NCBI GenBank assembly: GCA_905221605.1
Contig: CAJNDS010000746.1
Coordinates: 555,961-619,960, forward strand
Source: Symbiodinium natans
Lineage: Eukaryota > Sar > Dinophyceae > Suessiales > Symbiodiniaceae
DNA length: 64,000 nucleotides
Direction of reading: 5' to 3'
Below, one piece after another: positions 8,880 to 17,900 of the stretch. Below the pieces are notes generated by a model. The model was given only the letters and a program-made list of their open reading frames with translations, was not told the origin of the DNA and ran no database searches. The translations under genes and the position numbers were made by a program. Position 1 is the first letter of the stretch, and every line of letters begins with the position of its first letter.

Positions 8880-11800
8880 ATGGACATGATGCGGCGTCGC
8901 TCTGAGCCTGGACTGTCGCCAACGGCCAATGAAGCCGAAGGAAATCGTGGTGATGGGGGTGAAGATCGACAACAAATGGTACAAGCACTGACAGATGGTA
9001 GGGAGGTTGCAATGATACAACCAACGCCTCAGGTGGAAAACGAAGTGGTTCCGGTTCAAGCAGCAAATCCTTTCTGGAGCGAGCGGGCTCAAGAGGAAAT
9101 GAGACTTAGGCAGTCAAGGCCGGCAAGTCTTCCCGCGAGCGGAGGGGACAGGAGTGGTGAAGGTACGAGAAGACCGCCTTCGCTGCAAGATCTTTTGGGT
9201 CAGGAACCTGCACCTGTTGAGAGACCATCGTCAGGCTTAATGGGACAAATGGAACGAGGTACTATTGGTGGAGTGCAAGCCGACGAAGAACTCGTTCCTG
9301 ATGTTAGTGGTGAAGAGCAATCTGAAGATATGGCGGTGGTGAAGCGTGCGCTGAAAGAGTTGCTTGTGCAGACAAAGGAGCTGGGGAACAGGTTGCATCG
9401 GGTGGAGGAAAAAAGCTATACCTCTGCTGCATCTGGGTCAGCTTCAAGGGCACGGAGCTCTGGAGTGGTGGACGCAAACACGGCATATCCTCTAGGAATG
9501 ACTCCAGAGAAGCAGTACCTGCCAGGACAAGTTTTCTACACGGATGGTATGGGTGGTTTTTGGACTGTGTTGCCTGATGGGACATGGCTGCCTATTGAGG
9601 GCTACGACCTGCCAAAGGGTTGTGATCTTCAATCCTTGCCTGGGTCCAGGAAGGGGGATGTTCAAGTGGAGGACGAAAAAGAAGTGCCAATGATGCATGT
9701 GGCTGAAGGGAAGAAACCCTCCAGATTGCCTCCATTGAATTACCCCACGGGAGGTCCTGCAAGTGGTGGATATGCAAGTGGACCACCTGGTTTAACACAT
9801 GTTCCGATTACTTCCGTGCCATCAGGTGTTGATGGTTCTGTCGCACCTGCGGGGAACCAGCCCGGTTTTGTTTCAGCTCGGGAAACTGCAACGCAAGAGA
9901 ACTCAGCAGGATCGGGTGGATATACAATGGTGGATGATGTTCCGTATCGGTGGAAAATGGTCGCTGGGAAGTTGGAATTAGAAAAGGTTCCGCTCACAGC
10001 TGTTACGCCTGGTATAGGACATGGACTACCTCAAGGGCCTGGTGGAAGGGTCAGCTTACCTCCTGGAGCAGTGGTGCCACGCGGTATGCCAATCACTGGT
10101 GATAGTTCTGGAACCGAACGTCCGGAGGCTCTCGGGAAGCATGTGATGAGCCTTCCAACTTTGGCAGACTACACACCAAGCAATCCGACGGCACTGGGTG
10201 ATTGGATCGCAATGATCGAACCAATGTTGTCTTCGCTGACAGATACAGGAAGAGTGTGGTGGCAATGCGTCTACTCAAAGGCATATCAAGCGTATGCCAA
10301 ATGGTTGAGTGTTTCTCCACTGGAAAGGTTGGGCATCAAGGCTGAGCTAGAAGGGCTCAAGGTGGTTCAAACTGTGCATGTTTTGTTGGAGCAGAGAGCG
10401 GTGTCTTTGCTGCTACAGGCGATCCCGGAGAGATTGAAGACCGAGATCGTTTCCACTCGAATGTTGGGGTCGGTGATGATATTTTACAAATTGCTGACGG
10501 TCTACCAACCAGGTGGAGCAAATGAGCGCAGCACAATGTTGAACTTCTTGGTGCAACCATCTTCAGCAACCTCAATTTCAGAGGCTATTAAGGGAGTGCG
10601 ACAATGGGCGCAATGGCGTTCCCGATTAAGGGAGCTGCGAGCATCCGAGCCGGACGCTACCTTGCTTATCAAGGGATTGGATGCTTTATCATCCGCGTTG
10701 CTGGCAAAACACCCTACGGTGCATTTCAGAGTGGCATCCTTTCGGGAGAAATTGGGGGTGGACTACTCGCCGACCTCTGAAACTGCGACACAACTAGCTG
10801 AAATGTTACAGGCAGAGTTTGAACTGCTATTGCATAGTGCTGGTGAACAAGAGGTGAAGCAGGACTCGGACGCCAAGGAAAGGGCCAGGTTAAACAAGGC
10901 CCAAAAAGGAACTGGTGATGAGACAGAGGAGGGTGACAAAGGCAAAGGGAAAGGAAAAAGGTACAGCGGAGATGGTGAACGTCCTTTCTGTTGGATATAT
11001 GGGAAGACCGATGCGGGTTGCAAGTTCGGATCCCGCTGCAAATTTCGCCATGACAAAGACTCCCTTGAGCGAGGAAGATGTTTTGAGTGTGGGGCCGTTG
11101 GCCATCTGCAGCCGCAATGTCCATATAAGGATGGTGCAAGTTCCAATGTGGACTCAAACCCTGAGAGGAGTAGATCTAAAGGGAATTCTCCCAAAGGGGG
11201 AAAGGGCGGCAAAGGTGCGAAATGGGGAAATGCCAAAAAGGCAGAGGTAGCTGAAGGGGGAGATGAGACGGCTAATGCGGGATTGGATAAAGGTTCTGCA
11301 AGTCCCTCATCACCATCAACACCCAATCAAGTCCTTGCTGAAGCGTTGGAAGTGCTGAAATCTATGAAGCTGTCATCAGCGCAGTCAGCATCGAGCGGGG
11401 ATCCCAGTGTTCGAATGTTATGTGGATCTGGATTGTTTCAGCAGGAAGGGAGAGTGGCGTTGGTGGATACGGCTGCTACGCATCTTGCGCGGACGCTTTT
11501 TCCATGGGAATGTTTACCCGACACTACTGTTATGGTGCAAAGCGCGCTTGGTGGTGTGGCAATGAGGATTACAGAGAAAGGGATGTTGATTAGGGAAGAC
11601 AATGGGCCCCTGATTATCCCTCTCTGGTTGATTTTGGAGTTTGGGGCGAACCTCACGGTGATCAATGGGATGTGGCACGTGGGTACAAAATCTTCGCTGG
11701 ACCAGCTCTTGTGGTTTGAACATGGCTGTTTGGTTATGGATTACAAAACAGCTGAAAAAATGGTTTTGCATGCTGAAAGGCAGCGTGCGTCTTGGTCCCA

Positions 11801-12959
11801 TTCTCAATGGAGGAATGGAAGGGCGGACTGTGGAGTCGGTTCGTCGGATGCCACGTTGTTGCCGAAGCAGGGAGAAGGCCGAGGAGTATGCGTTCTACAT
11901 GTGGCCAGGGTTTCTGACACCAATGAGTGTTCGGGAATGGGCATGTTGGACTCGGGAGCATCGCATCCTCTCAGATCACTTCGTCCTGGAGAACAGCTTC
12001 CGCAGCAAAAGGTGTTGGTGTCTTTAGCTGTTGGATCTCGGGAGATGTGTATTACCCCAGGTGGGACCCTGGTAACTCCTGAAATGGTAGATCCACTAGT
12101 GCCAATTGGCAAAGCGAGCGCCTTGGTTGGTCTCAGAGTTCAGTGGCGTGGTGGCAAGTGCACAGCCTCACATCCTGTTCTGGGGGAACTTCGCGTTCGT
12201 GATCTGAATGGGTGCCCTTGTTTGGAAAAGGAGGTGGCGCTTCAGATCATTGATGAAATGGATTGGTGCTCACCAAAGCAAGCTTTGAAGGTGGCACGTA
12301 TGGTTCAAGGGTGTCCGAATACGGACAACGAGGTGGCTGTAAAAACGTCGTTGCAAAGCGCAGCACGGACAGCGTCAGCGAATGAGGAGGAGTTCGTCCA
12401 GGCATGCTGGAGATTTCTTCGGTGGTATTATGGGGATATACCAGAAAATATGCTGATGGAGCTGTTGCCACGTGGAGATATTGCGGCGTTGCCTTTCAAC
12501 CGTCATAAAAGGAGACGGCTGGCACGAGCAAAAAGGGTGGTGGTACACCTATTTTCGGGAAAACAAAAATGGCATTTTCCCAGTCGGGATGTGGAGGTAC
12601 TGGAGCTGGATTTGACAAAAGGCGGTGACCTACATAATTCGAGCGTCTGGAAGTATCTTCTGCATCTGGCGGCTGAAGGAAAGGTGGTTGCTGTGGTGGG
12701 AGGACCTCCATGCAGGACAGTGTCAAGGTTGAGAGGTGAAGACGGTGGTCCACCTGTATTACGCCGACGCTGTGGACCTGAACGGTTGGGGTTAAAGAGT
12801 CTTCCTTGGCCACATCAAGAATTAGCTCAAAAGGATGGTGTTTTACTTCTGAAGATGCTTTTCCTATATGACGTGGCGGTGCATTCAAGGTGTGGAACTG
12901 CTGAAGTCATCAATGGGAGTTCTGTCTTTTTTTGGCATGGAAAGCCCTGGGGACCCTGA
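8880..12959 (+). CDS. Retrotransposon Gag, tandem protease and methyltransferase-like N-terminal part
   Basis: I place the start at ATG 8880 (AACGCCATGG, good Kozak context); the frame is open upstream only from a TTG. Residue numbers count from 8850. About 1-700 is Gag, with a helical capsid-like region around 430-660. A CCCH finger (C-x9-C-x5-C-x3-H, residues 714-734) and a CCHC knuckle (744-757) follow. Two retropepsin-like segments come next: VALVDTAATHLAR (873) with Gly replaced by Ala, and MGMLDSGASHPLR (1034) with the canonical motif. From about 1228 there is a methyltransferase-like Rossmann segment with VVVHLFSG and VVGGPPCRTVSRLR. The frame stops at 12957-12959 just after a T7 run (about 12927-12933); a +1 shift there enters the 12868-14988 frame. 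It makes virus-like-particle protein and protease. The role of the extra domain is inferred. Confidence 0.93.
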   Translation: MDMMRRRSEPGLSPTANEAEGNRGDGGEDRQQMVQALTDGREVAMIQPTPQVENEVVPVQAANPFWSERAQEEMRLRQSRPASLPASGGDRSGEGTRRPPSLQDLLGQEPAPVERPSSGLMGQMERGTIGGVQADEELVPDVSGEEQSEDMAVVKRALKELLVQTKELGNRLHRVEEKSYTSAASGSASRARSSGVVDANTAYPLGMTPEKQYLPGQVFYTDGMGGFWTVLPDGTWLPIEGYDLPKGCDLQSLPGSRKGDVQVEDEKEVPMMHVAEGKKPSRLPPLNYPTGGPASGGYASGPPGLTHVPITSVPSGVDGSVAPAGNQPGFVSARETATQENSAGSGGYTMVDDVPYRWKMVAGKLELEKVPLTAVTPGIGHGLPQGPGGRVSLPPGAVVPRGMPITGDSSGTERPEALGKHVMSLPTLADYTPSNPTALGDWIAMIEPMLSSLTDTGRVWWQCVYSKAYQAYAKWLSVSPLERLGIKAELEGLKVVQTVHVLLEQRAVSLLLQAIPERLKTEIVSTRMLGSVMIFYKLLTVYQPGGANERSTMLNFLVQPSSATSISEAIKGVRQWAQWRSRLRELRASEPDATLLIKGLDALSSALLAKHPTVHFRVASFREKLGVDYSPTSETATQLAEMLQAEFELLLHSAGEQEVKQDSDAKERARLNKAQKGTGDETEEGDKGKGKGKRYSGDGERPFCWIYGKTDAGCKFGSRCKFRHDKDSLERGRCFECGAVGHLQPQCPYKDGASSNVDSNPERSRSKGNSPKGGKGGKGAKWGNAKKAEVAEGGDETANAGLDKGSASPSSPSTPNQVLAEALEVLKSMKLSSAQSASSGDPSVRMLCGSGLFQQEGRVALVDTAATHLARTLFPWECLPDTTVMVQSALGGVAMRITEKGMLIREDNGPLIIPLWLILEFGANLTVINGMWHVGTKSSLDQLLWFEHGCLVMDYKTAEKMVLHAERQRASWSHSQWRNGRADCGVGSSDATLLPKQGEGRGVCVLHVARVSDTNECSGMGMLDSGASHPLRSLRPGEQLPQQKVLVSLAVGSREMCITPGGTLVTPEMVDPLVPIGKASALVGLRVQWRGGKCTASHPVLGELRVRDLNGCPCLEKEVALQIIDEMDWCSPKQALKVARMVQGCPNTDNEVAVKTSLQSAARTASANEEEFVQACWRFLRWYYGDIPENMLMELLPRGDIAALPFNRHKRRRLARAKRVVVHLFSGKQKWHFPSRDVEVLELDLTKGGDLHNSSVWKYLLHLAAEGKVVAVVGGPPCRTVSRLRGEDGGPPVLRRRCGPERLGLKSLPWPHQELAQKDGVLLLKMLFLYDVAVHSRCGTAEVINGSSVFFWHGKPWGP
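10989..11120 (+). other. CCCH finger followed by CCHC zinc knuckle in Gag
   Basis: C714-x9-C-x5-C-x3-H734 matches the RNA-binding CCCH spacing. Ten residues later C744-x2-C-x4-H-x4-C757 is a retroviral-type zinc knuckle. Lys/Gly-rich linkers flank both. The knuckle is standard for Gag nucleocapsid and binds element RNA. The additional CCCH finger is unusual outside dinoflagellate-type copia elements as far as I know. Confidence 0.85.
11450..12260 (+). other. Two tandem retropepsin-like domains
   Basis: The first unit, from about 11450, has VDTAATHLAR (D at 11466) and then hydrophobic strands ending LTVINGMW. The second, from about 11930, has LDSGASHPLR (D at 11949) and ends around VGLRVQWRGGKC. 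Both share a layout of D[ST]xAxHxxR, a Leu-Pro segment, a V(S)LAxG-like strand, a G(M/T)L segment and a final hydrophobic strand. Only the second has the catalytic D-[ST]-G triad. Retropepsins normally homodimerise from one unit, so this looks like a duplication with one degenerate copy. Confidence 0.6.
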
Positions 12960-13176
12960 ACTCATAGGGAAAGATTTCTCTCAGAACGGCAAAACGGTCT
13001 TGAGTGCTGAGGATCTGGTGGATGGTTCTCAGGAAGGGCTCTCAAGTCCTACCTTCTGGAGTTGGCCAGAGGTGAAAAGCTTTTGTGAGCGTTATGGAAT
13101 GTACGCTGCACACTTTGATCAAGGAGCATTGGGACATGCTCTGGTGAAACCTACGACTTTCCTGGTGTCTGATATG
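12531..13176 (+). other. C5-methyltransferase-like domain spanning the first frame change
   Basis: VVVHLFSG (about 12534) resembles SAM-binding motif I (DLFxGxGG) of C5 cytosine methyltransferases. LELDLTKGGDL follows as an acidic strand, and GGPPCRTVSRLR (12699) resembles catalytic motif IV with the PC dipeptide. After the frame change, FFGMESPGDP and FDQGALGHALVKPTT (to about 13170) complete the domain. The motif VI Asn of ENV, motif X and a clear target-recognition domain are not seen. Retrotransposon-borne DNA methyltransferases have been published in dinoflagellates (de Mendoza and colleagues, 2018). Whether this is that family is unknown. Activity is uncertain. Confidence 0.6.
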
Positions 13177-14988
13177 GAACTATGGGAATCGTTGGAGCAG
13201 GTTCGCGTGGTTGTTCCGTGGTCAGCAACATTCGCTTCTACCCTGGAAGAGCGTATTGGACAATCCTCTATATGGGCGCGATGGGCGTTTGGATTGGTAA
13301 AAAGAATACGTCACAGGTTGGCACAATGGTTGCAGGAGAGCGATGCTGAACGGGAAACTGCGGTGTCAAAAAAGGAAGAACGAGAGGGAACGTTGCGGAG
13401 GTTAACAGCTGAAGAGCGAGCTTTCCGTGACCATTGCCTAAGGGGGCATATTCCCTTCAGACGTGATTGTCAAATCTGTGTGTCGGCTGCTGGAAAAGAG
13501 CGTCGCCATTTGAGGCGAAAGCATGGGGATGCTTACACTTTATCATTGGACTTAGCGGGTCCATACAAGTGTTCAAAGGATGCTCACCAGCAGAAGCCAC
13601 GACACGCTGTTATTGGTGTGTATCAATTTCCAATGTTGGATCCCAATGTGGGTCGCCCTCCAGAAAAGGAGGAAGATGCGGATGAGGTGGAAGATCAGGT
13701 GGCAGATGAAGGTGCTGGTGTCGGAGAATGGTTAGGCGATGCAGTCGCTAACTTCGAGGAGGAAGACTCTGCGCCGGTGGAACCTGCGCCAGTTCTGGAG
13801 GCAGAGGTGTTGAAAATCCAAGCTTCTGAAAAATCCTGGAAGGAACTGAAGGACCACTTGACCCAACCTGTCCGTATGATCAACTTCGTTATGGTGGAGC
13901 CGATTGTGGATAAACAGCAAACAACTGTTTTGTCGGCAGTTCAAAGAATGATGGTGCGCTTGCAGAGACATGGGTATCCGGTGTTGAGAATCCACTCAGA
14001 TCGAGCGGGGGAGTTTGTCAATGCACGCTTCCGGTCCTTTTGCGAAACTCGTCTGATATATAGGACCACTGGTGATCCTGGTGTCCCGCAAACAAATGGG
14101 CGCGCTGAAGCATGTGTGGGTTTATTCAAACGTGGTGTCAGGTCGCTCTTAAAGGAGGCGCGACTCGGGCCGGCGTACTGGGCACTGGCTGCTCGCCATT
14201 GGTCAATGTTACGGTGGCAGAAAGCTGAAAGGGAGTTGGGGTTGAATCCTAAAGCATTGCTTCCCTTTGGTGCTCAGATTCAAGTCAAACGTCGTCCGTG
14301 GGAGTTGCTGGGTCCGGATGGAACAAAGAAAGGTCGGCAATGGGTCGATCGTACGCAGCCTGCACTTCTTTTGGGTCCATGCGATGACCTACCTGGTGGT
14401 TATTGGGTGGAAGCTCAAGGGACTGCAAAAGATCCGGATGAACTGGTGTTATTTCCCTGCACTACGATTTTTTCCAATATAAAGGAACCGCCTGAATTGG
14501 AGCTGGAAGGGGTGGTAGAAGAACAGGAGCCTTCTCCTCCAGAGCATCGTCTCAAGGGGAAAAAACCGGCGCTTCGGTTTGCGGATGAGGAAGGACCTCC
14601 TTTACCTCCGCCTCGAGATCCTCCAGTTCGCCATCGGTTGATGGAGAAAAGCCCGGCCTCTTCACTGCGTGGTCATGTGGGCTCCTTGCGCTTGCTTCGC
14701 AAGCGGGGGGAGAGTCCGCCCTTAGAAATTTTCGAGGATGACATGCAGGGTCTGGGGGAGCTGGAAGAAAATGCAGATGTTGAGGACAATGTTCCTGGTG
14801 ATGAGTATTGGCCGACTTGCTGTTCTCCTCATGAAAATGCTTATTGGTCTGCAAAAGTGGGACTGCTGAGGATGGAACACAGTTGGAAAAAGAAGAGCAA
14901 AAAGCCAAGTCAATGTATGAAAGGTCTATGTATGATTACGTGGACTGTGAGGAGCTTTTGGAAGGGATTGTATACCCAAAGAGGGTGA
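12868..14988 (+). CDS. Retrotransposon pol, middle frame: methyltransferase-like end and integrase
   Basis: The frame opens at an ATG (12868) but is probably reached by a +1 shift from the upstream frame near 12927-12933. Residues 18-102 finish the methyltransferase-like domain. Integrase follows: zinc-binding H189-x4-H194-x6-C201-x2-C204, then catalytic D228 (TLSLDLAGP), D378 (IHSDRAGEF) and E414 (TNGRAEACVGLFKR), with 35 residues between D378 and E414 (D,D35E). D228 to D378 spans 150 residues, longer than usual because of an acidic Glu/Asp/Ala/Pro-rich insert at about 255-320. A Pro/Glu-rich linker (540-650) follows. The frame ends in non-protein-like sequence after about 14860, where a -1 shift enters the next frame. 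Integrase inserts the cDNA. Confidence 0.92.
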   Translation: MTWRCIQGVELLKSSMGVLSFFGMESPGDPELIGKDFSQNGKTVLSAEDLVDGSQEGLSSPTFWSWPEVKSFCERYGMYAAHFDQGALGHALVKPTTFLVSDMELWESLEQVRVVVPWSATFASTLEERIGQSSIWARWAFGLVKRIRHRLAQWLQESDAERETAVSKKEEREGTLRRLTAEERAFRDHCLRGHIPFRRDCQICVSAAGKERRHLRRKHGDAYTLSLDLAGPYKCSKDAHQQKPRHAVIGVYQFPMLDPNVGRPPEKEEDADEVEDQVADEGAGVGEWLGDAVANFEEEDSAPVEPAPVLEAEVLKIQASEKSWKELKDHLTQPVRMINFVMVEPIVDKQQTTVLSAVQRMMVRLQRHGYPVLRIHSDRAGEFVNARFRSFCETRLIYRTTGDPGVPQTNGRAEACVGLFKRGVRSLLKEARLGPAYWALAARHWSMLRWQKAERELGLNPKALLPFGAQIQVKRRPWELLGPDGTKKGRQWVDRTQPALLLGPCDDLPGGYWVEAQGTAKDPDELVLFPCTTIFSNIKEPPELELEGVVEEQEPSPPEHRLKGKKPALRFADEEGPPLPPPRDPPVRHRLMEKSPASSLRGHVGSLRLLRKRGESPPLEIFEDDMQGLGELEENADVEDNVPGDEYWPTCCSPHENAYWSAKVGLLRMEHSWKKKSKKPSQCMKGLCMITWTVRSFWKGLYTQRG

Positions 14989-17900
14989 ATCGAAGAGGTG
15001 GTATCAACAATTGGTGTACAAGTACGCGAGCTCTGGTGTTGGGCCACTATACTCATGGCGGAGTGTGTGGTATTACAAAGGAGACTCATCGAAGACCATG
15101 GCTATGTCGTTATTTGGCATCATTCGTGAGGCACCACAATCCTGAAGCCAAATTTTCTGCTCTTCAAATCTCGTGCAATGCTCCGGTGTCATTGCATAGG
15201 GATAGTCACAATGAAAAACATTGCTGCAATTATGTGTGTGGCTTTGGTGACTATAAAGATGGTCAGCTGTGGGTTGAGGATGAAAAGGTTTTAGAGGAAG
15301 GAGCTGAAGTGGTGGAGCAATCCTATGGGAAAAAAGTCTTACCTGGAAAATTGGTGGATATCCACTGGAACTTCATGTCGTTCTTTCCGAGAAAGCTGCA
15401 TGGCCCTATGCCTTTGAAAGGAAACAGGGTATCCTTGACAGGGTACACACCTGTTTTTATGGAGCGTTTGAGCTACAAGGATAGGTGCTACCTTCTCCAA
15501 TGCAAGTTTCCTCTTCCGGAGCCACAGGCTGAAGAAGGTGAAAAAAGGAAGTGGTTAAAGATGACGTTGAAAGAGACCTCGCTGGACGACTACGCTGTGT
15601 TCGAAGCGCATCAATGGGCTCTAGAAGAGCATTTGAGTATTCGACGCCTAATTGCTGAACAGGAATGTTGCATCTTGGACGAGTTCCATGGATCGGCCAA
15701 TGAGTCGAGTGAAGAAAAAGGATCAGAGACTAGAGACTGGCTGGTTAAAGCAAAAAGGGCTGAGGAACAGCTATCGAAGTTTTTGGTCAAAGCAGCTCAA
15801 GTTCAGCAAATGGTACAAGAAAATACCGCGCTTGAGGCAGCGGAGGAGGTTGAGTTCCTGCAAACAAAAACAATTCCTACACAAGAAGCCATGCAAGAGC
15901 TGGAAAAGTGGAGGGAATCATTGTCGGACGAGGTGACGTCTTTGGTGAAAGAGTTGGAGGTGGTGGAACCAACAACTCAAGAAAAGCTGGACAAATTGGC
16001 GGAAGAGCCTAATGCACCGGTGATTGAGTACGTTCCCAGTCTGGTGGTGTTTACCCGGAAGCAAGGGACAGGGAGGCGACGTGCCCGTATCTGTGCATGT
16101 GGAAACTTCATTTCGTCAACGGCAGCTACAGAATATGAAGGGCCGAGGTCACTCAGTCGTCACTCGCTGTACGCTCCAGGTTTAGATTCAACTACATTCA
16201 GGTGTCAAGTGAGGCACGCAGCATATATGGTGTGGATCATCGCTGGCTTAGACATTTCCAAAGCTTTTCTGACGGCGCCGATGAATAGGGCGCAAAGAGA
16301 AGGGCGTTTGGTGGTGGTGCAGCCCCCAAGGGCGGCGGTGAAATTGGGTCTTTGCACAAAAGAGGAGCGGTGGATTGTGAGGAAGGCCTTGTATGGTTTG
16401 GCCGAAAGTCCTGCAGCATGGGTGGAGTGGCGAGACCAACGTCTTCAAGGGATGTCTTGGGTGTCAAAGGATGGACAAGCAATGAGCTTTCAGAGGTCCA
16501 ATGCAGACCCAAGCCTGTTCCTTATTATGGCACAAGAGAAGTTGGAAGGTGCAAGCAAGTTGGTAGGGACAATGGGTCTTTACGTGGATGATTTTTTGAT
16601 GGCTGGGACTATGACAGTGCTCCGGGAAGCCTTGGAACAGATCAGGAAGGAGTGGAAAACTTCTGAACCCGAGTTCTGTGGTCCAGGCTGTGGTGATGGA
16701 TTCCTGAAGTTTTTGGGTGTCCAAATCTGGTATCGAAATGGCAGCTTCTTTCTCAACCAGGAGGACTTCGTGAGAGATTTGCTGAACCGACGAGGGTATC
16801 AGATTGATGAAACTGGAAAAGGTAGTAACCTGCCAATGGTGAAAGAAACTCCAGGTGAAGAAGAGGAGGTAGATATTCCTTCCTTGCGAGCGGCTCAAGG
16901 TGCCGTAGGGGAGTTCCTCTGGGTGGCAATCAAAACTCGACCTGATTTGGCGTTCTGCACGAGCCAGTTGTCTTTGTGGACATCCCGAAGGCCGCGATTT
17001 GTGGTTAAAAAGGCTGAGGAGGTTTTCCGATACCTTGCTGCAACTCCAACGTTAGGCTTGACGTTCGGAGCAATCGCAACATGCGAAAAAGAAAGAAATG
17101 AGGTGTTGCGCTATGGACGAGGCGTTAAAGTGGTGGAGTCCTACGCGGATGCCAGCTTTGCAGCAGGTGAAAACGAAAAGAGCCACTCAGGAGCGGTGGT
17201 GGTGTGGGGTGACTGTCCAGTGATGTGGGCAACACAAAGACAATCAACGGTGGCTTTAAGTACAGCTGAAGCTGAATTACATGCGTCCATAGAGGGAGCA
17301 ACGATGATTCAGTCGTGCACCCCTATAATTGCCGCTTTGGTTGGAACAGGTGAAGAATCGCTGCAAAAAGTGCTGTATACAGATTCGGTTTCAACGTGCT
17401 CGATCATTCAATATCCTGCTGGAAGCTGGAGGACAAGACACCTGAGAATTCGAGCAGCCGGTGTCAGGTCTCTGGTGGACCGTGGTTATATGGTGATAGC
17501 GCATCTTCGCGGTGAGTATATGATCGCTGACCTGTTGACTAAGTTGATGAGTGGACAGGTGTACGCAAAGCAAAAGGCACTTTGGGGTCTCCGACTGTTG
17601 GTACAAGGGACTGACTTGAAAAAAGCCTCGCTTGCAATGGCGGTCATGATGGTGGCTGCATCTCTGCAAGGGATGGCAACTGGTGGCGAAGAAGTGTCAA
17701 CTGCTGGATTCTGTTGCTCAGAAGAAGGGGTGTGCAAGGTTGCCAACACGTCTGCGGTGATGGTTCTGGCTCAAGGTATTGAGATGGTTGTCAATAATTC
17801 AGACCTTGTTGCATATTTGGTGGCAGCAATTATACTCTGGGAACTGGCATGGTGCCTCTTTCGACGGCTGTGGATCAAGAAAGCCGTGGTTATTCCTGCG

